A stretch of DNA of 64,000 bases from Pseudobdellovibrionaceae bacterium (GCA_947449255.1 CANFQX010000006.1:62001-126000); one strand, 5' to 3'; positions 35,921 to 44,039 are shown, counted from the first letter of the stretch. Notes: generated by a model from the letters alone, not told the origin. Numbers and translations are program-made.

Positions 35921-36754
35921 TTAGCCCAAAAGCTTCATCGCTAGCTGCTGCGACTGATTCGCTTGTCCAAGTACTGAAACACCTGCTTGTAGCAATATAT
36001 TACTTCTTGTCATTTCAGAAGTTTCTGATGCTACGTCTGTGTCACGAATCCGTGAATTTGCGGCCGACAAGTTTTCGTCAGCAACCAACAAATTGCTTGA
36101 AGTGGATTGCAATCTATTTTGCAAGGCACCCAAGTTCGCACGAATCGCGTTCACTGAGGTCAAGGCTGTATCAATGGTTCCCAAGCTGAGCTGAGCACTA
36201 TTCTTTGAGCTTACCGTCTCTGCAGACAAACCCAGAGCTTCCAATGAAGCATTTGCTGCGCCTGAATCGAAACTGATTCGATCTTGAAATGCATCGTTAT
36301 GCACGCCAACTTGTATGTCCATTTTTCCGCCAGTTCCATTCAGCAGATCATAACCATTGAAGTTTGTTGATTCAGTGATTCGCTGAACCTCTGACTTCAA
36401 TTGTTGATACTCCACGTCCAAGAACCCTCTTTCAGTGTCTCCTAAAGTATCAGAAGAGGCTTGAACACCTAACTCCCTCAAACGAATGAGCATGTTAGAA
36501 ACTTCGGTCAAACCACCCTCAGCAACTTGCACTAAGGAAATACCATCGTTGGCATTTCTATTTGCTTGTCTCAATCCGCGAATTTGACCTTTTAGTCTTT
36601 CGCTGATCGCAAGTCCCGCAGCATCATCTGAAGCTTGATTAATTCTATTTCCAGAGGCCAATCTTGCCATTGAACGGTCAGCGGTTATGCGATTTGCATA
36701 AAGAGTCCTCTGCGCATTCAAAGCCGTGATATTTGTTCCAATTCGTAATCCCAT
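35921..36754 (-). CDS. fliC: Flagellin (copy 1)
   Basis: 277 aa from ATG 36754, fixed by GGGAGG 7 nt upstream; a longer in-frame opening lacks flagellin homology. The conserved D0/D1 N-terminus (MGLRIGTNITALNAQRTLYA, LASGNRINQASDDAAGLAI) and C-terminus (IRDTDVASETSEMTRSNILL, GVSVLGQANQSQQLAMKLL) are complete, with a short central domain, so it is a minimal flagellin without D2/D3. It is about as long as the short flagellins of Bdellovibrio. Followed by its own terminator and separated from flagellin copy 2 by 530 nt. Confidence 0.96.
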   Translation of the reverse strand: MGLRIGTNITALNAQRTLYANRITADRSMARLASGNRINQASDDAAGLAISERLKGQIRGLRQANRNANDGISLVQVAEGGLTEVSNMLIRLRELGVQASSDTLGDTERGFLDVEYQQLKSEVQRITESTNFNGYDLLNGTGGKMDIQVGVHNDAFQDRISFDSGAANASLEALGLSAETVSSKNSAQLSLGTIDTALTSVNAIRANLGALQNRLQSTSSNLLVADENLSAANSRIRDTDVASETSEMTRSNILLQAGVSVLGQANQSQQLAMKLLG

Positions 36755-37109
36755 TCTATCCTCCCTGCATAAGTTTCTTCCTCCGTGAAGTTTAGCCATC
36801 CATTGGCCGAAGGCGCGATCCGTGCGCCCGTTAGTTAATAATATGGAGCCCACTTAAAATTAATTATGAGTTATGCTCCGCTCATTTATTCGACAAAAAA
36901 CGTGAACTTCTTGAGTCCAGTTTTATTTATTTTTCTTTTTTTATTTAATTATTTTATTTATCAACAGACATTAAAAATGCCATGAATGATGATCAGTGAA
37001 GATCACATGAAGGCTCAGAAATTAAAAAAATTTCTGGCGAAAACTTTGTTTTCAATAAAATCAAATCGACGCACATAGAATGCATCTTCTTAATTCAAAA
37101 AAATATTTT
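36755..37109. promoter_or_regulatory. Leader and promoter region of flagellin copy 1
   Basis: This stretch, continuing to the copy 2 terminator, has no plausible gene. It holds a GGCGC/GCGCC hairpin (about 36814-36830) in the probable 5' leader, a very T-rich stretch (36918-36960), and a perfect CAGAAATT/AATTTCTG hairpin with five-A loop (37016-37036). No clear sigma-28 promoter could be picked out. Confidence 0.45.
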
Positions 37110-37145
37110 ATCAATAAAAGTGGCCGCCATAAAAATGGCGACCAC
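37110..37145 (-). terminator. Rho-independent terminator after flagellin copy 2
   Basis: On the minus strand GTGG.CGCCAT / ATGGCG.CCAC (37120-37145, one mismatch) is followed by TTTTATTG. It lies about 140 nt beyond the stop of flagellin copy 2. Confidence 0.7.
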
Positions 37146-37171
37146 GATCGCAGGAAACAGATCGTTGTCAG

Positions 37172-37290
37172 CTCTAATATAGAGCTTTTCGGACTACACC
37201 AGAACCACCACTTGGGCAGTTCTTATGAGGGTGATCTTGTGTTATAGGCAAGATCGTAAACCATCGTCATTTAAAGGTTAATAATTAACC
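37172..37290 (-). other. Structured 3' region of flagellin copy 2
   Basis: Three further inverted repeats precede the terminator: GGTTAAT.ATTAACC (37276-37290, overlapping the stop codon), GATCTTG/CAAGATC (about 37232-37254), and AGCTCTA.ATA.TAGAGCT (about 37173-37189). They suggest a folded 3' UTR, perhaps stabilising the abundant flagellin mRNA. Confidence 0.5.
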
Positions 37291-38133
37291 TTGGAATGAC
37301 TTGTTCAAGAGTCCAAGTGCTACATTTGCTTGTTGGTTCGCCTGTGCTAGTACACTAGTACCTGCTTGCAACAAAATATTATTTCTAGTCATTTCTGATG
37401 TCTCTTCAGCTATGTCCACATCTCTAATACGAGAGTTTGCAGCTGACATATTTTCCATAGACACTTGAATGTTCGAAACTGTCGATTGGAGACGATTTTG
37501 AATCGCACCAAAATCAGCTCGCATTGCGGAAACACTGACGATGGCTTGATCTATCGCTGCAAGCGCATTTTGCGCCGAAGCTTTATCTGCCACCGAAGTC
37601 AGATTCACGCCTAGAGCCGCTGAATTTGCATCGGCTTTAGAAGCATCGAATGAGATTCGATCAATTTCAGGATTATTTCTAGTCCCGACTTGGAAGTCCA
37701 AGATTGATCCGACACCCGCAAGCAACTGAGTTCCATTGAACTCTGTTCCTTCTGAGATACGATCGACCTCTGAAACTAGCTGATCATATTCCACATTAAG
37801 GAACTGACGCTCTGTCGGTCCGACGGTATCAGAAGCAGCTTGCACTGACAACTCTCTCAGACGAATGAGGATCCCAGAGATCTCATTCATCGATCCCTCG
37901 GCCACTTGCACCAGAGAGATACCATCTTGAGCATTTCTTGAAGCTTGCTTTAGACCATGAACCTGAGCTTTTAAATTCTCAGAGATCGCTAATCCTGCAG
38001 CATCATCGCCTGCTCTGTTAATTCGGAAACCTGATGCTAGCTTTTCCATGCTCTTATCAAGTCCTGCCTTCGTACCCCAGAGTACCCTCTGGGCATTTAA
38101 CGAAGCTGTATTCGTATTAATGCGCAAACCCAT
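37285..38133 (-). CDS. fliC: Flagellin (copy 2)
   Basis: 282 aa from ATG 38133, marked by AAGGAGGAGG 6 nt upstream. The N-terminus (MGLRINTNTASLNAQRVLWG, LASGFRINRAGDDAAGLAI) and C-terminus (IRDVDIAEETSEMTRNNILL, GTSVLAQANQQANVALGLL) are typical. It is clearly paralogous to copy 1 but diverged in the centre, so it is not a recent duplication. A palindrome and a sigma-28-like -10 element lie upstream. Confidence 0.96.
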   Translation of the reverse strand: MGLRINTNTASLNAQRVLWGTKAGLDKSMEKLASGFRINRAGDDAAGLAISENLKAQVHGLKQASRNAQDGISLVQVAEGSMNEISGILIRLRELSVQAASDTVGPTERQFLNVEYDQLVSEVDRISEGTEFNGTQLLAGVGSILDFQVGTRNNPEIDRISFDASKADANSAALGVNLTSVADKASAQNALAAIDQAIVSVSAMRADFGAIQNRLQSTVSNIQVSMENMSAANSRIRDVDIAEETSEMTRNNILLQAGTSVLAQANQQANVALGLLNKSFQG

Positions 38134-38224
38134 ATTTCCTCCTCCTTGAAGATTTGCTGAGTTTCTATCCTTGAAACTCAGGACACCAACCATGATGTCG
38201 ATGGGCAATTCGTTCTTAGCCTAC

Positions 38225-38264
38225 TCATCGGTGCATTTAAAAATTCCTAAAGTGATACGTATCA
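38225..38264 (-). promoter_or_regulatory. Putative flagellin copy 2 promoter and 12-bp palindrome
   Basis: On the minus strand ACCGATGA (38232-38225) resembles the sigma-28 -10 box GCCGATAA. Upstream of it lies the perfect palindrome TGATACGTATCA (38253-38264), a possible operator. No good TAAA -35 box is found at the proper spacing, so the promoter call is weak. Confidence 0.35.
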
Positions 38265-38298
38265 AAAAAGTTCATTTCTAGTCCAAAATCCAGGTTTT

Positions 38299-38320
38299 AA
38301 GGTACCTTTTTGCCACTCGC
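38299..38320 (-). repeat. REP-like element, copy A (short)
   Basis: Read on the minus strand: GCGAGTGGC, five As, then GGTACCTT. It shares GAGTG.CAAAAAGGTAC with copies B and C but lacks the inner GGCGTAC, so its palindrome is the bare GGTACC. It lies 8 nt beyond the stop of the REP-associated transposase gene. Confidence 0.65.
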
Positions 38321-38327
38321 TGCGTTA

Positions 38328-38966
38328 CTAGACAATATTGTCTTCCAAAAAGTGAATTCGCTGAGTTGTTTCATCTCGAGGAAATGAAAACTCTGCTCTA
38401 CGAAGCGCATATCGAATAGCTGCTTGCATTTCAGGCTGATACTCTTCATTCAGCCAAGCCAACTGTTTGTGAGGATTGTGTATGAGATGTAAATTGTCAT
38501 AGGCCGGAATATGAAGATATTCCAAGCCCAACAACCCCCTCAGCGTACTGTAGGGATAGTCTTGGACCGTATCGGAAAGCCCCGCATGAATTGGATTTCG
38601 ATAGATATATTTATAGGCATGATGATAATGCACGGAATTCTTAATGACAGTCCAGTGGTATGGACCTCCAAATATTTGATTTATTCGACCAGATTTTTCT
38701 CCAATTCGTTTGCTAACCTCCCTTAATAAATAATTCATTGCTATATCAAGATTTCCACTTGGAGTCGTAATGAGCATATGAAAGTGATTGCTCATCAGAA
38801 CAAAGCTATGAATTCGGACATCATAAACTCGCCATATGAAATGAAGGTAGTCGGCAAAGACACACCATACGTACTCAATGGGCACTCCAAACCACTCTTT
38901 ATTGGTTGTTCTGGCCGTGACATGATAGGGAAACTCAGTGGTTCGATAAAATTTTTTTCTAGGCAT
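38328..38966 (-). CDS. REP-associated tyrosine transposase (RAYT, Y1/HUH family)
   Basis: 212 aa from ATG 38966 (a longer frame begins at 38996). The IS200-like Y1 core is intact: YHVTARTTNKEWF, the HUH motif in MSNHFHMLITTP (around residue 65), and the catalytic-Tyr helix region HHAYKYIYRNPIHAGL. These single-strand nucleases act on REP palindromes and are usually single-copy and domesticated, without IS ends. Here it is flanked by two inverted copies of a palindromic element (38299 and 39122), the arrangement expected of a REP/RAYT unit. Confidence 0.9.
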   Translation of the reverse strand: MPRKKFYRTTEFPYHVTARTTNKEWFGVPIEYVWCVFADYLHFIWRVYDVRIHSFVLMSNHFHMLITTPSGNLDIAMNYLLREVSKRIGEKSGRINQIFGGPYHWTVIKNSVHYHHAYKYIYRNPIHAGLSDTVQDYPYSTLRGLLGLEYLHIPAYDNLHLIHNPHKQLAWLNEEYQPEMQAAIRYALRRAEFSFPRDETTQRIHFLEDNIV

Positions 38967-39118
38967 ATCCCGGGTGTACATCAATCTATGGGCCAACCCT
39001 TGCTGGTCTTCACTATGGGTAGGTGGCCTTATTTAATTCCGAAGTCCGGTCTGGCACACAGTTGACAGACAATACATCAAGTTCGATAAACTATTCATTC
39101 AGAGCCAAAAATTATTCG

Positions 39119-39146
39119 GCGTGTGGCAAAAAGGTACGGCGTACCT
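39119..39146 (+). repeat. REP-like element, copy B
   Basis: GTGTGGC followed by AAAAAGGTACGGCGTACC. Its orientation is opposite to copy A, and the pair encloses the transposase gene. It ends 1 nt before the GGAGG of the HD-domain gene, so it sits in that gene's leader. Confidence 0.7.
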
Positions 39147-39156
39147 CGGAGGATTA

Positions 39157-40473
39157 ATGGAAATTCGGGATCCTGTTCATGGTTCGATTTATTATGCTGA
39201 TCCTGAGGTTGCAATTCTTGAGACGGCTGAGTATCAAAGACTCCGAGCAATCAAGCAGCTTGGCTTTTCTGAGTTTAGCTTTCCTGGAGCCACTCACAAC
39301 CGTTATATTCATTCCATTGGCGTAGCCCATTTAGCAACCTTGGTGTTTGAGTCTATATTTAGAGTCTATCCTTTTTCAAAACCCGCAAATAAGGCTAGAT
39401 TTAAGCAAACCGTTCGCTTAGCAGCACTTCTGCACGACGTTGGTCATGGCCCCTTAAGCCATACAACAGAACAGGTGATGCCCCAACTTTCTGATCTTCA
39501 AATAAAAGTTTACGACGAAGAAGAACAATATGGCGATGCCACTCACATGGTCATGTATAAAAATCGCAAGGCTAATCATGAAGATTACACTATTAAATAC
39601 GTCACCGACTCCACAATCGCGGATACAATAAAAAAACAATTTTCTGATATTTTACCCATTCATGTGGCTTGCCTCATCGATAAGGCCCTTCACTGTCCTG
39701 ATGATTTTTTTATTGAGGGTGGCGTTGACCTTCGGCCCATACTTTCACAACTTATTAGCAGCGAAATTGATGCGGATCGAATGGATTATCTTGATCGAGA
39801 TTCCTATTTTTGTGGAACAAACTATGGGAAAATTGATTCTAATTGGCTGATTCAGAATATGACTTTTCATCGCGTAGAAAATCAACTTTTTTTAGCAATG
39901 AATCGTCGTGCACTCTATTCCTTCGATGATTTTTTAATTTCCCGCCATCATATGCATTTAATGGTTTATGGCCATCATAAAAGTATTATCTATGAAGAAA
40001 TGCTTAACCGCTATTTGACATCTCCTGAGTGCACTTTCAAACTTCCAGGCGATATCAACGAATACACAAACTACAATGACTATCGGCTCCACGAGCACCT
40101 CAGAAGTGCTTCTAGCCCTTGGGCGCGCCGAATTGCAGAACGCAGACCTTTTAAGGTCTTACTCGAACAACACAATACGACGGAGTCCGAACGCCCCGAG
40201 TTTATGAAGAAAATATTGGAAAATGAAGGCCTTGAGGTTATTTGGGCCAGCTCTAAGGCGCGTTTATCAAAATATCATACGGCCTCTCCCGAGGAACGAG
40301 CTGCCCAGATCTTTGTCGTGGATCAATTTGACCCTTGGAGCAAACCAACACCAATCAATCAATCCACCGAAATTTTCAAACGATATGAGGGCACACGCAT
40401 CATTGATCGAATTTATGTGGCTCCTGAAGAATTCGTGAATGCTGAAAAAATTTTCAAATCTATGAAATTTTAG
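39157..40473 (+). CDS. HD superfamily phosphohydrolase
   Basis: 438 aa. ATG 39157 with GGAGG 6 nt upstream begins MEIRDPVHGSIYY, a typical opening of the YwfO/SAMHD1-like HD family; the upstream in-frame GTG would translate the REP element. The HD metal motif is RLAALLHDVGHGPLSHTTEQ (~95-115), followed by EIDADRMDYLDRDSYF (~205-220). Members act as dNTP triphosphohydrolases or related phosphohydrolases. The element in its leader may affect expression. Confidence 0.9.
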   Translation: MEIRDPVHGSIYYADPEVAILETAEYQRLRAIKQLGFSEFSFPGATHNRYIHSIGVAHLATLVFESIFRVYPFSKPANKARFKQTVRLAALLHDVGHGPLSHTTEQVMPQLSDLQIKVYDEEEQYGDATHMVMYKNRKANHEDYTIKYVTDSTIADTIKKQFSDILPIHVACLIDKALHCPDDFFIEGGVDLRPILSQLISSEIDADRMDYLDRDSYFCGTNYGKIDSNWLIQNMTFHRVENQLFLAMNRRALYSFDDFLISRHHMHLMVYGHHKSIIYEEMLNRYLTSPECTFKLPGDINEYTNYNDYRLHEHLRSASSPWARRIAERRPFKVLLEQHNTTESERPEFMKKILENEGLEVIWASSKARLSKYHTASPEERAAQIFVVDQFDPWSKPTPINQSTEIFKRYEGTRIIDRIYVAPEEFVNAEKIFKSMKF

Positions 40474-40485
40474 GTCAATTTGATT

Positions 40486-40535
40486 TTGAAAAAAACCATA
40501 TAAGCGCCTCCTCGAAGGAAGTACTTATATGGTTT
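40486..40535 (-). terminator. Long-stem terminator between HD and SDR genes
   Basis: Perfect 12-bp arms AAACCATATAAG / CTTATATGGTTT (40493-40535) enclose a loop that itself can pair (TCCT.CGA.AGGA). On the minus strand the stem runs into seven Ts, so it terminates the SDR gene. On the plus strand it follows the HD gene without a T-run. Confidence 0.75.
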
Positions 40536-40559
40536 AGATGTTACTAGTAAGTGTGATCC

Positions 40560-41333
40560 CTATGACAATTCAAAATTTTGTCCATTTAATGTGGCCCCCA
40601 TGGGGCTCACTATAAATGCGACTGTCTGTGAAACCTTATCGGCCTCAGTGACTTTCATGTAAGGATCAATAACCTTGATCTTTTCCATTGCCTCTTTGAT
40701 CGTTTTTGAATCTGGGTCATGAGCTAAAATATACTCTTCAGTCAAAGCAATCGACAAAGTATTCACAGTGACATTAAACTCGCTGGCCTGTCTAGCTAAA
40801 GCTTTCGAAAAATTGATAAGACCTGACCGAACCGCGGCCCCTACGATATCTAATTTTATTTTGGCCGCTGGAGATTGATTTAATAAATAAATAACTCGAC
40901 CTCTCTTGCGACTTTTCAAATAAGCCATCACATTTTGAGTTAACATCAGTGGCAACTTCAGATGCTTGTCAATTAAGCCATCATAGTTTTCAATCGATCC
41001 ATCATAGCTCATGGGTGTTGGTCCTTGAATCATCAAGGCATCAATGAAAATGTCTAAGCCACCAAAAGACTGTGCGGCCCTTCCAACGGCATCCTTAACA
41101 TCCTCAGCAGTTTTGAAATCACTCTGAATAACCATTGCTCGCCCAAATTTACTATTCACTTCATGACCATCATTAATTTGGTTAATGAAAGATGATAAAA
41201 CGGACTTATCGGGATCAAGAATGACACAATCAGCACCCAATCGAGTGAGACTTAAAACAATGCTAGCAACCGTTGTTGACATTGGACCTGCAATCAAAAC
41301 GACTCGTTGATGCAAGTTCATAATATTTTCCAT
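40560..41333 (-). CDS. Short-chain dehydrogenase/reductase-like protein with degenerate active site
   Basis: About 257 aa from ATG 41333 (GTG 41342 and ATG 41318 are equally weak starts). The Rossmann order is kept: VVLIAGPMSTTVASIVLSL, IQSDFKTAEDVKDAV, GGLDIFIDALMIQG, RGRVIYLLNQSP, FNVTVNTLSIAL. The TGxxxGxG cofactor loop has become AGPMSTTV. The Tyr-xxx-Lys catalytic pair aligns to IVGAAVRSGL with neither residue present. A cofactor-poor, non-catalytic or highly divergent role is likely. A REP-like element and a thiolase remnant lie just upstream. Confidence 0.75.
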   Translation of the reverse strand: MENIMNLHQRVVLIAGPMSTTVASIVLSLTRLGADCVILDPDKSVLSSFINQINDGHEVNSKFGRAMVIQSDFKTAEDVKDAVGRAAQSFGGLDIFIDALMIQGPTPMSYDGSIENYDGLIDKHLKLPLMLTQNVMAYLKSRKRGRVIYLLNQSPAAKIKLDIVGAAVRSGLINFSKALARQASEFNVTVNTLSIALTEEYILAHDPDSKTIKEAMEKIKVIDPYMKVTEADKVSQTVAFIVSPMGATLNGQNFELS

Positions 41334-41370
41334 GAAATTCACTTTCTTTCAGCCCTTTGATTATTTTTTT

Positions 41371-41405
41371 GACACACCGAGTGTCAAAAAGGTACGGCGT
41401 ACCTT
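41371..41405 (+). repeat. REP-like element, copy C
   Basis: GACAC.ACCGA.GTGTC hairpin, then AAAAAGGTACGGCGTACC and TTA. It is the fullest of the three copies. It lies between the SDR start and the stop codon of the thiolase remnant, 2.2 kb from copy B. Confidence 0.7.
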
Positions 41406-41410
41406 AAGGA

Positions 41411-41512
41411 TTAAACAGCGTCAGCTGCAGACTGAATAACATTTCCAAACACCACGTGATCAGTCAATTCAAACGCTGTTCTTTTTCCAGATATAAATAC
41501 TATTTTTTCCAT
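41411..41512 (-). pseudogene. Thiolase (acetyl-CoA acetyltransferase) remnant, 33 codons
   Basis: ATG 41512 to TAA 41413-41411 encodes a peptide starting MEKIVFISGKRTAF and continuing ELT-DHVVFGNVIQSAADA. Both pieces match the first ~55 residues of thiolase II family enzymes, but the ~30 residues normally between them (GGSL...LG...AL) are missing and everything after the Asn-Val-Ile-Gln strand is lost. It keeps its own start codon and ends 5 nt before REP-like copy C. I read it as a decayed gene with an in-frame deletion. Too short for most gene callers. Confidence 0.65.
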
Positions 41513-41530
41513 GGATAAAGGGTAGGACTC

Positions 41531-42103
41531 TTACCACGGCCAGGCAAGGCCAATCATTGAAAAATCTTGGTCTTTATTCGACTCATGTTTAAGTGATAAA
41601 ACCTTATCGCTAAAAATCTTTTCAGATAGCGAAACTATCGTCGATGCCACTCTAATATTGTAGTTAATAGATGCGTCAAGCCAACCTGAATATTCCATTT
41701 TTGCAAGAGATTGAAAAGCCTCCAACTGCACGGTAAATTTATGCGTTGTTCCCGCTTTTTCTTCTGGCAGAAGTACAAGATCTGACCTGAGTTTCTCTTT
41801 TGTCTTTTCTGCCATTCGAGCTAAGGCCGTCTCCTTCAATTGTGAAGTACTAAAAAGATAACCCAAAGTACGATCTGCTATCTTTGAAGCCACCTCAGTC
41901 GAAGTTGAGCCCGGAACTAAAGATTTATATGGAATCATTTTCGAGACATCATCATTGGTTAATTTAGGAGTAAAATTATCGATAGGAAAGGATACCGGTT
42001 GAGTTGACTCTAGGTCCAGGTGAGCATGACAAAGCGAATTCAAACTCAAGATACTCATTAAGACTATAGCTAGATTTTTTGTAATTCTTAATCCAATGTC
42101 CAT
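41531..42103 (-). CDS. Secreted protein, unknown
   Basis: About 190 aa from ATG 42103; ATG 42127 is in frame. Signal peptide ITKNLAIVLMSILSLNSLCHA. The mature part has a Pro-rich opening (TQPVSFPIDNFTPKL), a helical TLGYLFSTSQLKETALARMA segment, and a beta-like end (YSGWLDASINYNIRVASTIV). Only one Cys, inside the signal. No family recognised. It stands 196 nt downstream of the M23 peptidase gene on the same strand. Confidence 0.65.
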   Translation of the reverse strand: MDIGLRITKNLAIVLMSILSLNSLCHAHLDLESTQPVSFPIDNFTPKLTNDDVSKMIPYKSLVPGSTSTEVASKIADRTLGYLFSTSQLKETALARMAEKTKEKLRSDLVLLPEEKAGTTHKFTVQLEAFQSLAKMEYSGWLDASINYNIRVASTIVSLSEKIFSDKVLSLKHESNKDQDFSMIGLAWPW

Positions 42104-42298
42104 AACAGATGTATCTTCAATTCCCATTCCATCGCGAATTTGTCTATGAAACTACAAAGGACTTAAAAACCAATTTAATGGAAATGAAAATGATGAGAAC
42201 TTTGGGGACAAAAATTGCCATCCAATACAATCAACATTTTTACAGGTGTAGAACTTTTTGACGGGCCTTAATTAATCCCAGCTGCCGCAACCGAAACT

Positions 42299-43303
42299 CT
42301 ATTCATCAAGAATATAATTGATTGGATCAACGGGAGTACCATTGATGCGAACTTCATAATGAAGATGTGGACCAGTCGATCGACCTGTATTCCCCACGGC
42401 CCCCAGGACATCCCATTTAGTAATTCGCTGTCCAACTTGGACATAAATCTGTGACATATGACCAAATCTAGTGCTGACGCCATACCCATGGTCGACGCTC
42501 ACAAGCTTCCCGTAGCCTTCATCATAGCTTGCAAAGGTAACTACGCCATCTGCTGGGGCGTATACGGGGGAACCTGGCGCAGCCGCTATATCCAAACCAG
42601 CATGTAAAATTGATTTCCCTGAAAAGGGCGACATACGATAGCCAAATCTTGAGGTGAACCACCCCTTTGCAGGTTTTATATTTGGTGTCGCGCTCAGCAA
42701 ACTTTGTCGCTCGGATAAGCCTTCCCATAGATCAATAACGCTTTGTTCTTTGAGCTGAGTCTCTTTTACGGCACGCTCAATTCGAATGACTAGAGAGGCA
42801 TAATCCTTGTCAGCAACTTCTTGCGCCAATTCGCCAGCTTGGTCATTTAGAGGCTTTTTATTTACAAAAACTTGATCCTGCTTAGTCAGGGTTTCTGTAT
42901 CTGCCCTTTGCTCCATGGGTTCATATTCTTCTACTTGCTGACCTGCTGAAGGTTTTGCACCGACGGTCAATTTAGTAATACGATCCGTTGAATCAATATT
43001 AGTGATTAATTTCAATTTACTGGTAAATGTCTTTACCCTCTCAAGTGAGTTTTCAAGCGCGCTGACCTTACTTTCAACAATTTGAAACTGCTTTATCAAC
43101 TGAGCATTCTCAACCTTAAGTCTTTTATTTTCCATAGCTTGCAAGAGTAAACCAAAATAATCGACTAAACCCGCGGCAAAAATAACAATCAGCACCGCAC
43201 AAATAAAAGAAAGTGCCTTCAACCAGACAGCTGAAAGAACAATTTTATGAGTTCCACCACTTTGGTTATTAACGATAAATAATGTAACTTTCTTTTTATC
43301 CAA
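42299..43303 (-). CDS. M23 family metallopeptidase, inner-membrane anchored
   Basis: 334 aa. Membrane helix at ~25-50 (WLKALSFICAVLIVIFAAGL), coiled coil to ~115 (RLKVENAQLIKQFQIVESKV), linker, then a LytM domain at ~215-330. The zinc ligands are present: HAGLDIAAAPG, HGYGVSTRFGHMS, GPHLHYEVRING. Such proteins cut peptidoglycan cross-links, often at the division site or cell poles. It follows the PP2C gene by 10 nt and is probably co-transcribed. Confidence 0.93.
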   Translation of the reverse strand: MDKKKVTLFIVNNQSGGTHKIVLSAVWLKALSFICAVLIVIFAAGLVDYFGLLLQAMENKRLKVENAQLIKQFQIVESKVSALENSLERVKTFTSKLKLITNIDSTDRITKLTVGAKPSAGQQVEEYEPMEQRADTETLTKQDQVFVNKKPLNDQAGELAQEVADKDYASLVIRIERAVKETQLKEQSVIDLWEGLSERQSLLSATPNIKPAKGWFTSRFGYRMSPFSGKSILHAGLDIAAAPGSPVYAPADGVVTFASYDEGYGKLVSVDHGYGVSTRFGHMSQIYVQVGQRITKWDVLGAVGNTGRSTGPHLHYEVRINGTPVDPINYILDE

Positions 43304-43313
43304 AATACGGTCC

Positions 43314-44039
43314 CTATTCGTAGAAATGCACTATCATTACAGTGACATTATCATGTCCACCATTTGCTAAAGCTTGGTCAACACATTCTTTCACTGCTTT
43401 TTCAGGATTATTATTATTTAGAATTTCTGTTATTCGCTGATCAGTCACCAAACCAGAAAGCCCATCTGAGCAGAGCAAAAATATTTCACCAGCTTTGATT
43501 TCCCTCTCGATAATATCGGGAACCACATCACGCTCAAATCCAACGCTTCTCGTAATCACATTCCTACCGATGAGCTGATTTACTTGCTCTTCGCTCATGA
43601 CTCCAGCGCGCAACTGCTCATTAATAAGTGAATGATCTTCAGTAAGTTGCCATAAATTATGGTTTTCAAATAGATAACAACGAGAATCACCCACATTTCC
43701 AATATATAAGGTATCTTTTGAAATATAGGCAAGAACCATTGTCGTACCCATTCCTAAGAGCTCGGGGCTTTCATTTAAAGTTCTATCAAAGATTCTTCTT
43801 GATGCCTCTTCAAAGGTCATCTTGATGAGCTCTCTGGCGGACATCCTTGAATCGCCAAATCGCAAAATGACCTCTTCGACAACTGATACGGCCATTGCGG
43901 AGGCCACTTCACCGCCAGAATGACCACCCATCCCATCAGCGACTATAAAAAGGCCAAGGTCCTTATTGATCAATAAGGAATCTTGATTTGATTCACGTCG
44001 GAGTCCCTTATCTGTTAAATACCAGCAGTCAAATTTCAT
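43314..44039 (-). CDS. PP2C-type Ser/Thr protein phosphatase
   Basis: 241 aa from ATG 44039, which begins MKFDCWYLTDKGLRRESNQD, the normal PppA/PrpC-like start. All metal motifs are present: ESNQDSLLIN, IVADGMGGHSGGEVAS, YIGNVGDSRCYLF, EIFLLCSDGLSGLV, GHDNVTVMIV. It removes phosphate from Ser/Thr and is the obvious counterpart to kinases that would feed FHA domains, although no Ser/Thr kinase is in the window. It contrasts with the degenerate homologue at 11.4 kb. Confidence 0.94.
   Translation of the reverse strand: MKFDCWYLTDKGLRRESNQDSLLINKDLGLFIVADGMGGHSGGEVASAMAVSVVEEVILRFGDSRMSARELIKMTFEEASRRIFDRTLNESPELLGMGTTMVLAYISKDTLYIGNVGDSRCYLFENHNLWQLTEDHSLINEQLRAGVMSEEQVNQLIGRNVITRSVGFERDVVPDIIEREIKAGEIFLLCSDGLSGLVTDQRITEILNNNNPEKAVKECVDQALANGGHDNVTVMIVHFYE

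Noticed and set aside
39121-39156. GTG-initiated N-terminal extension of the HD-domain protein
   Set aside because: The extension is translation of REP-like copy B, while ATG 39157 has a clear GGAGG and begins at the conserved MEIRDPVHG.
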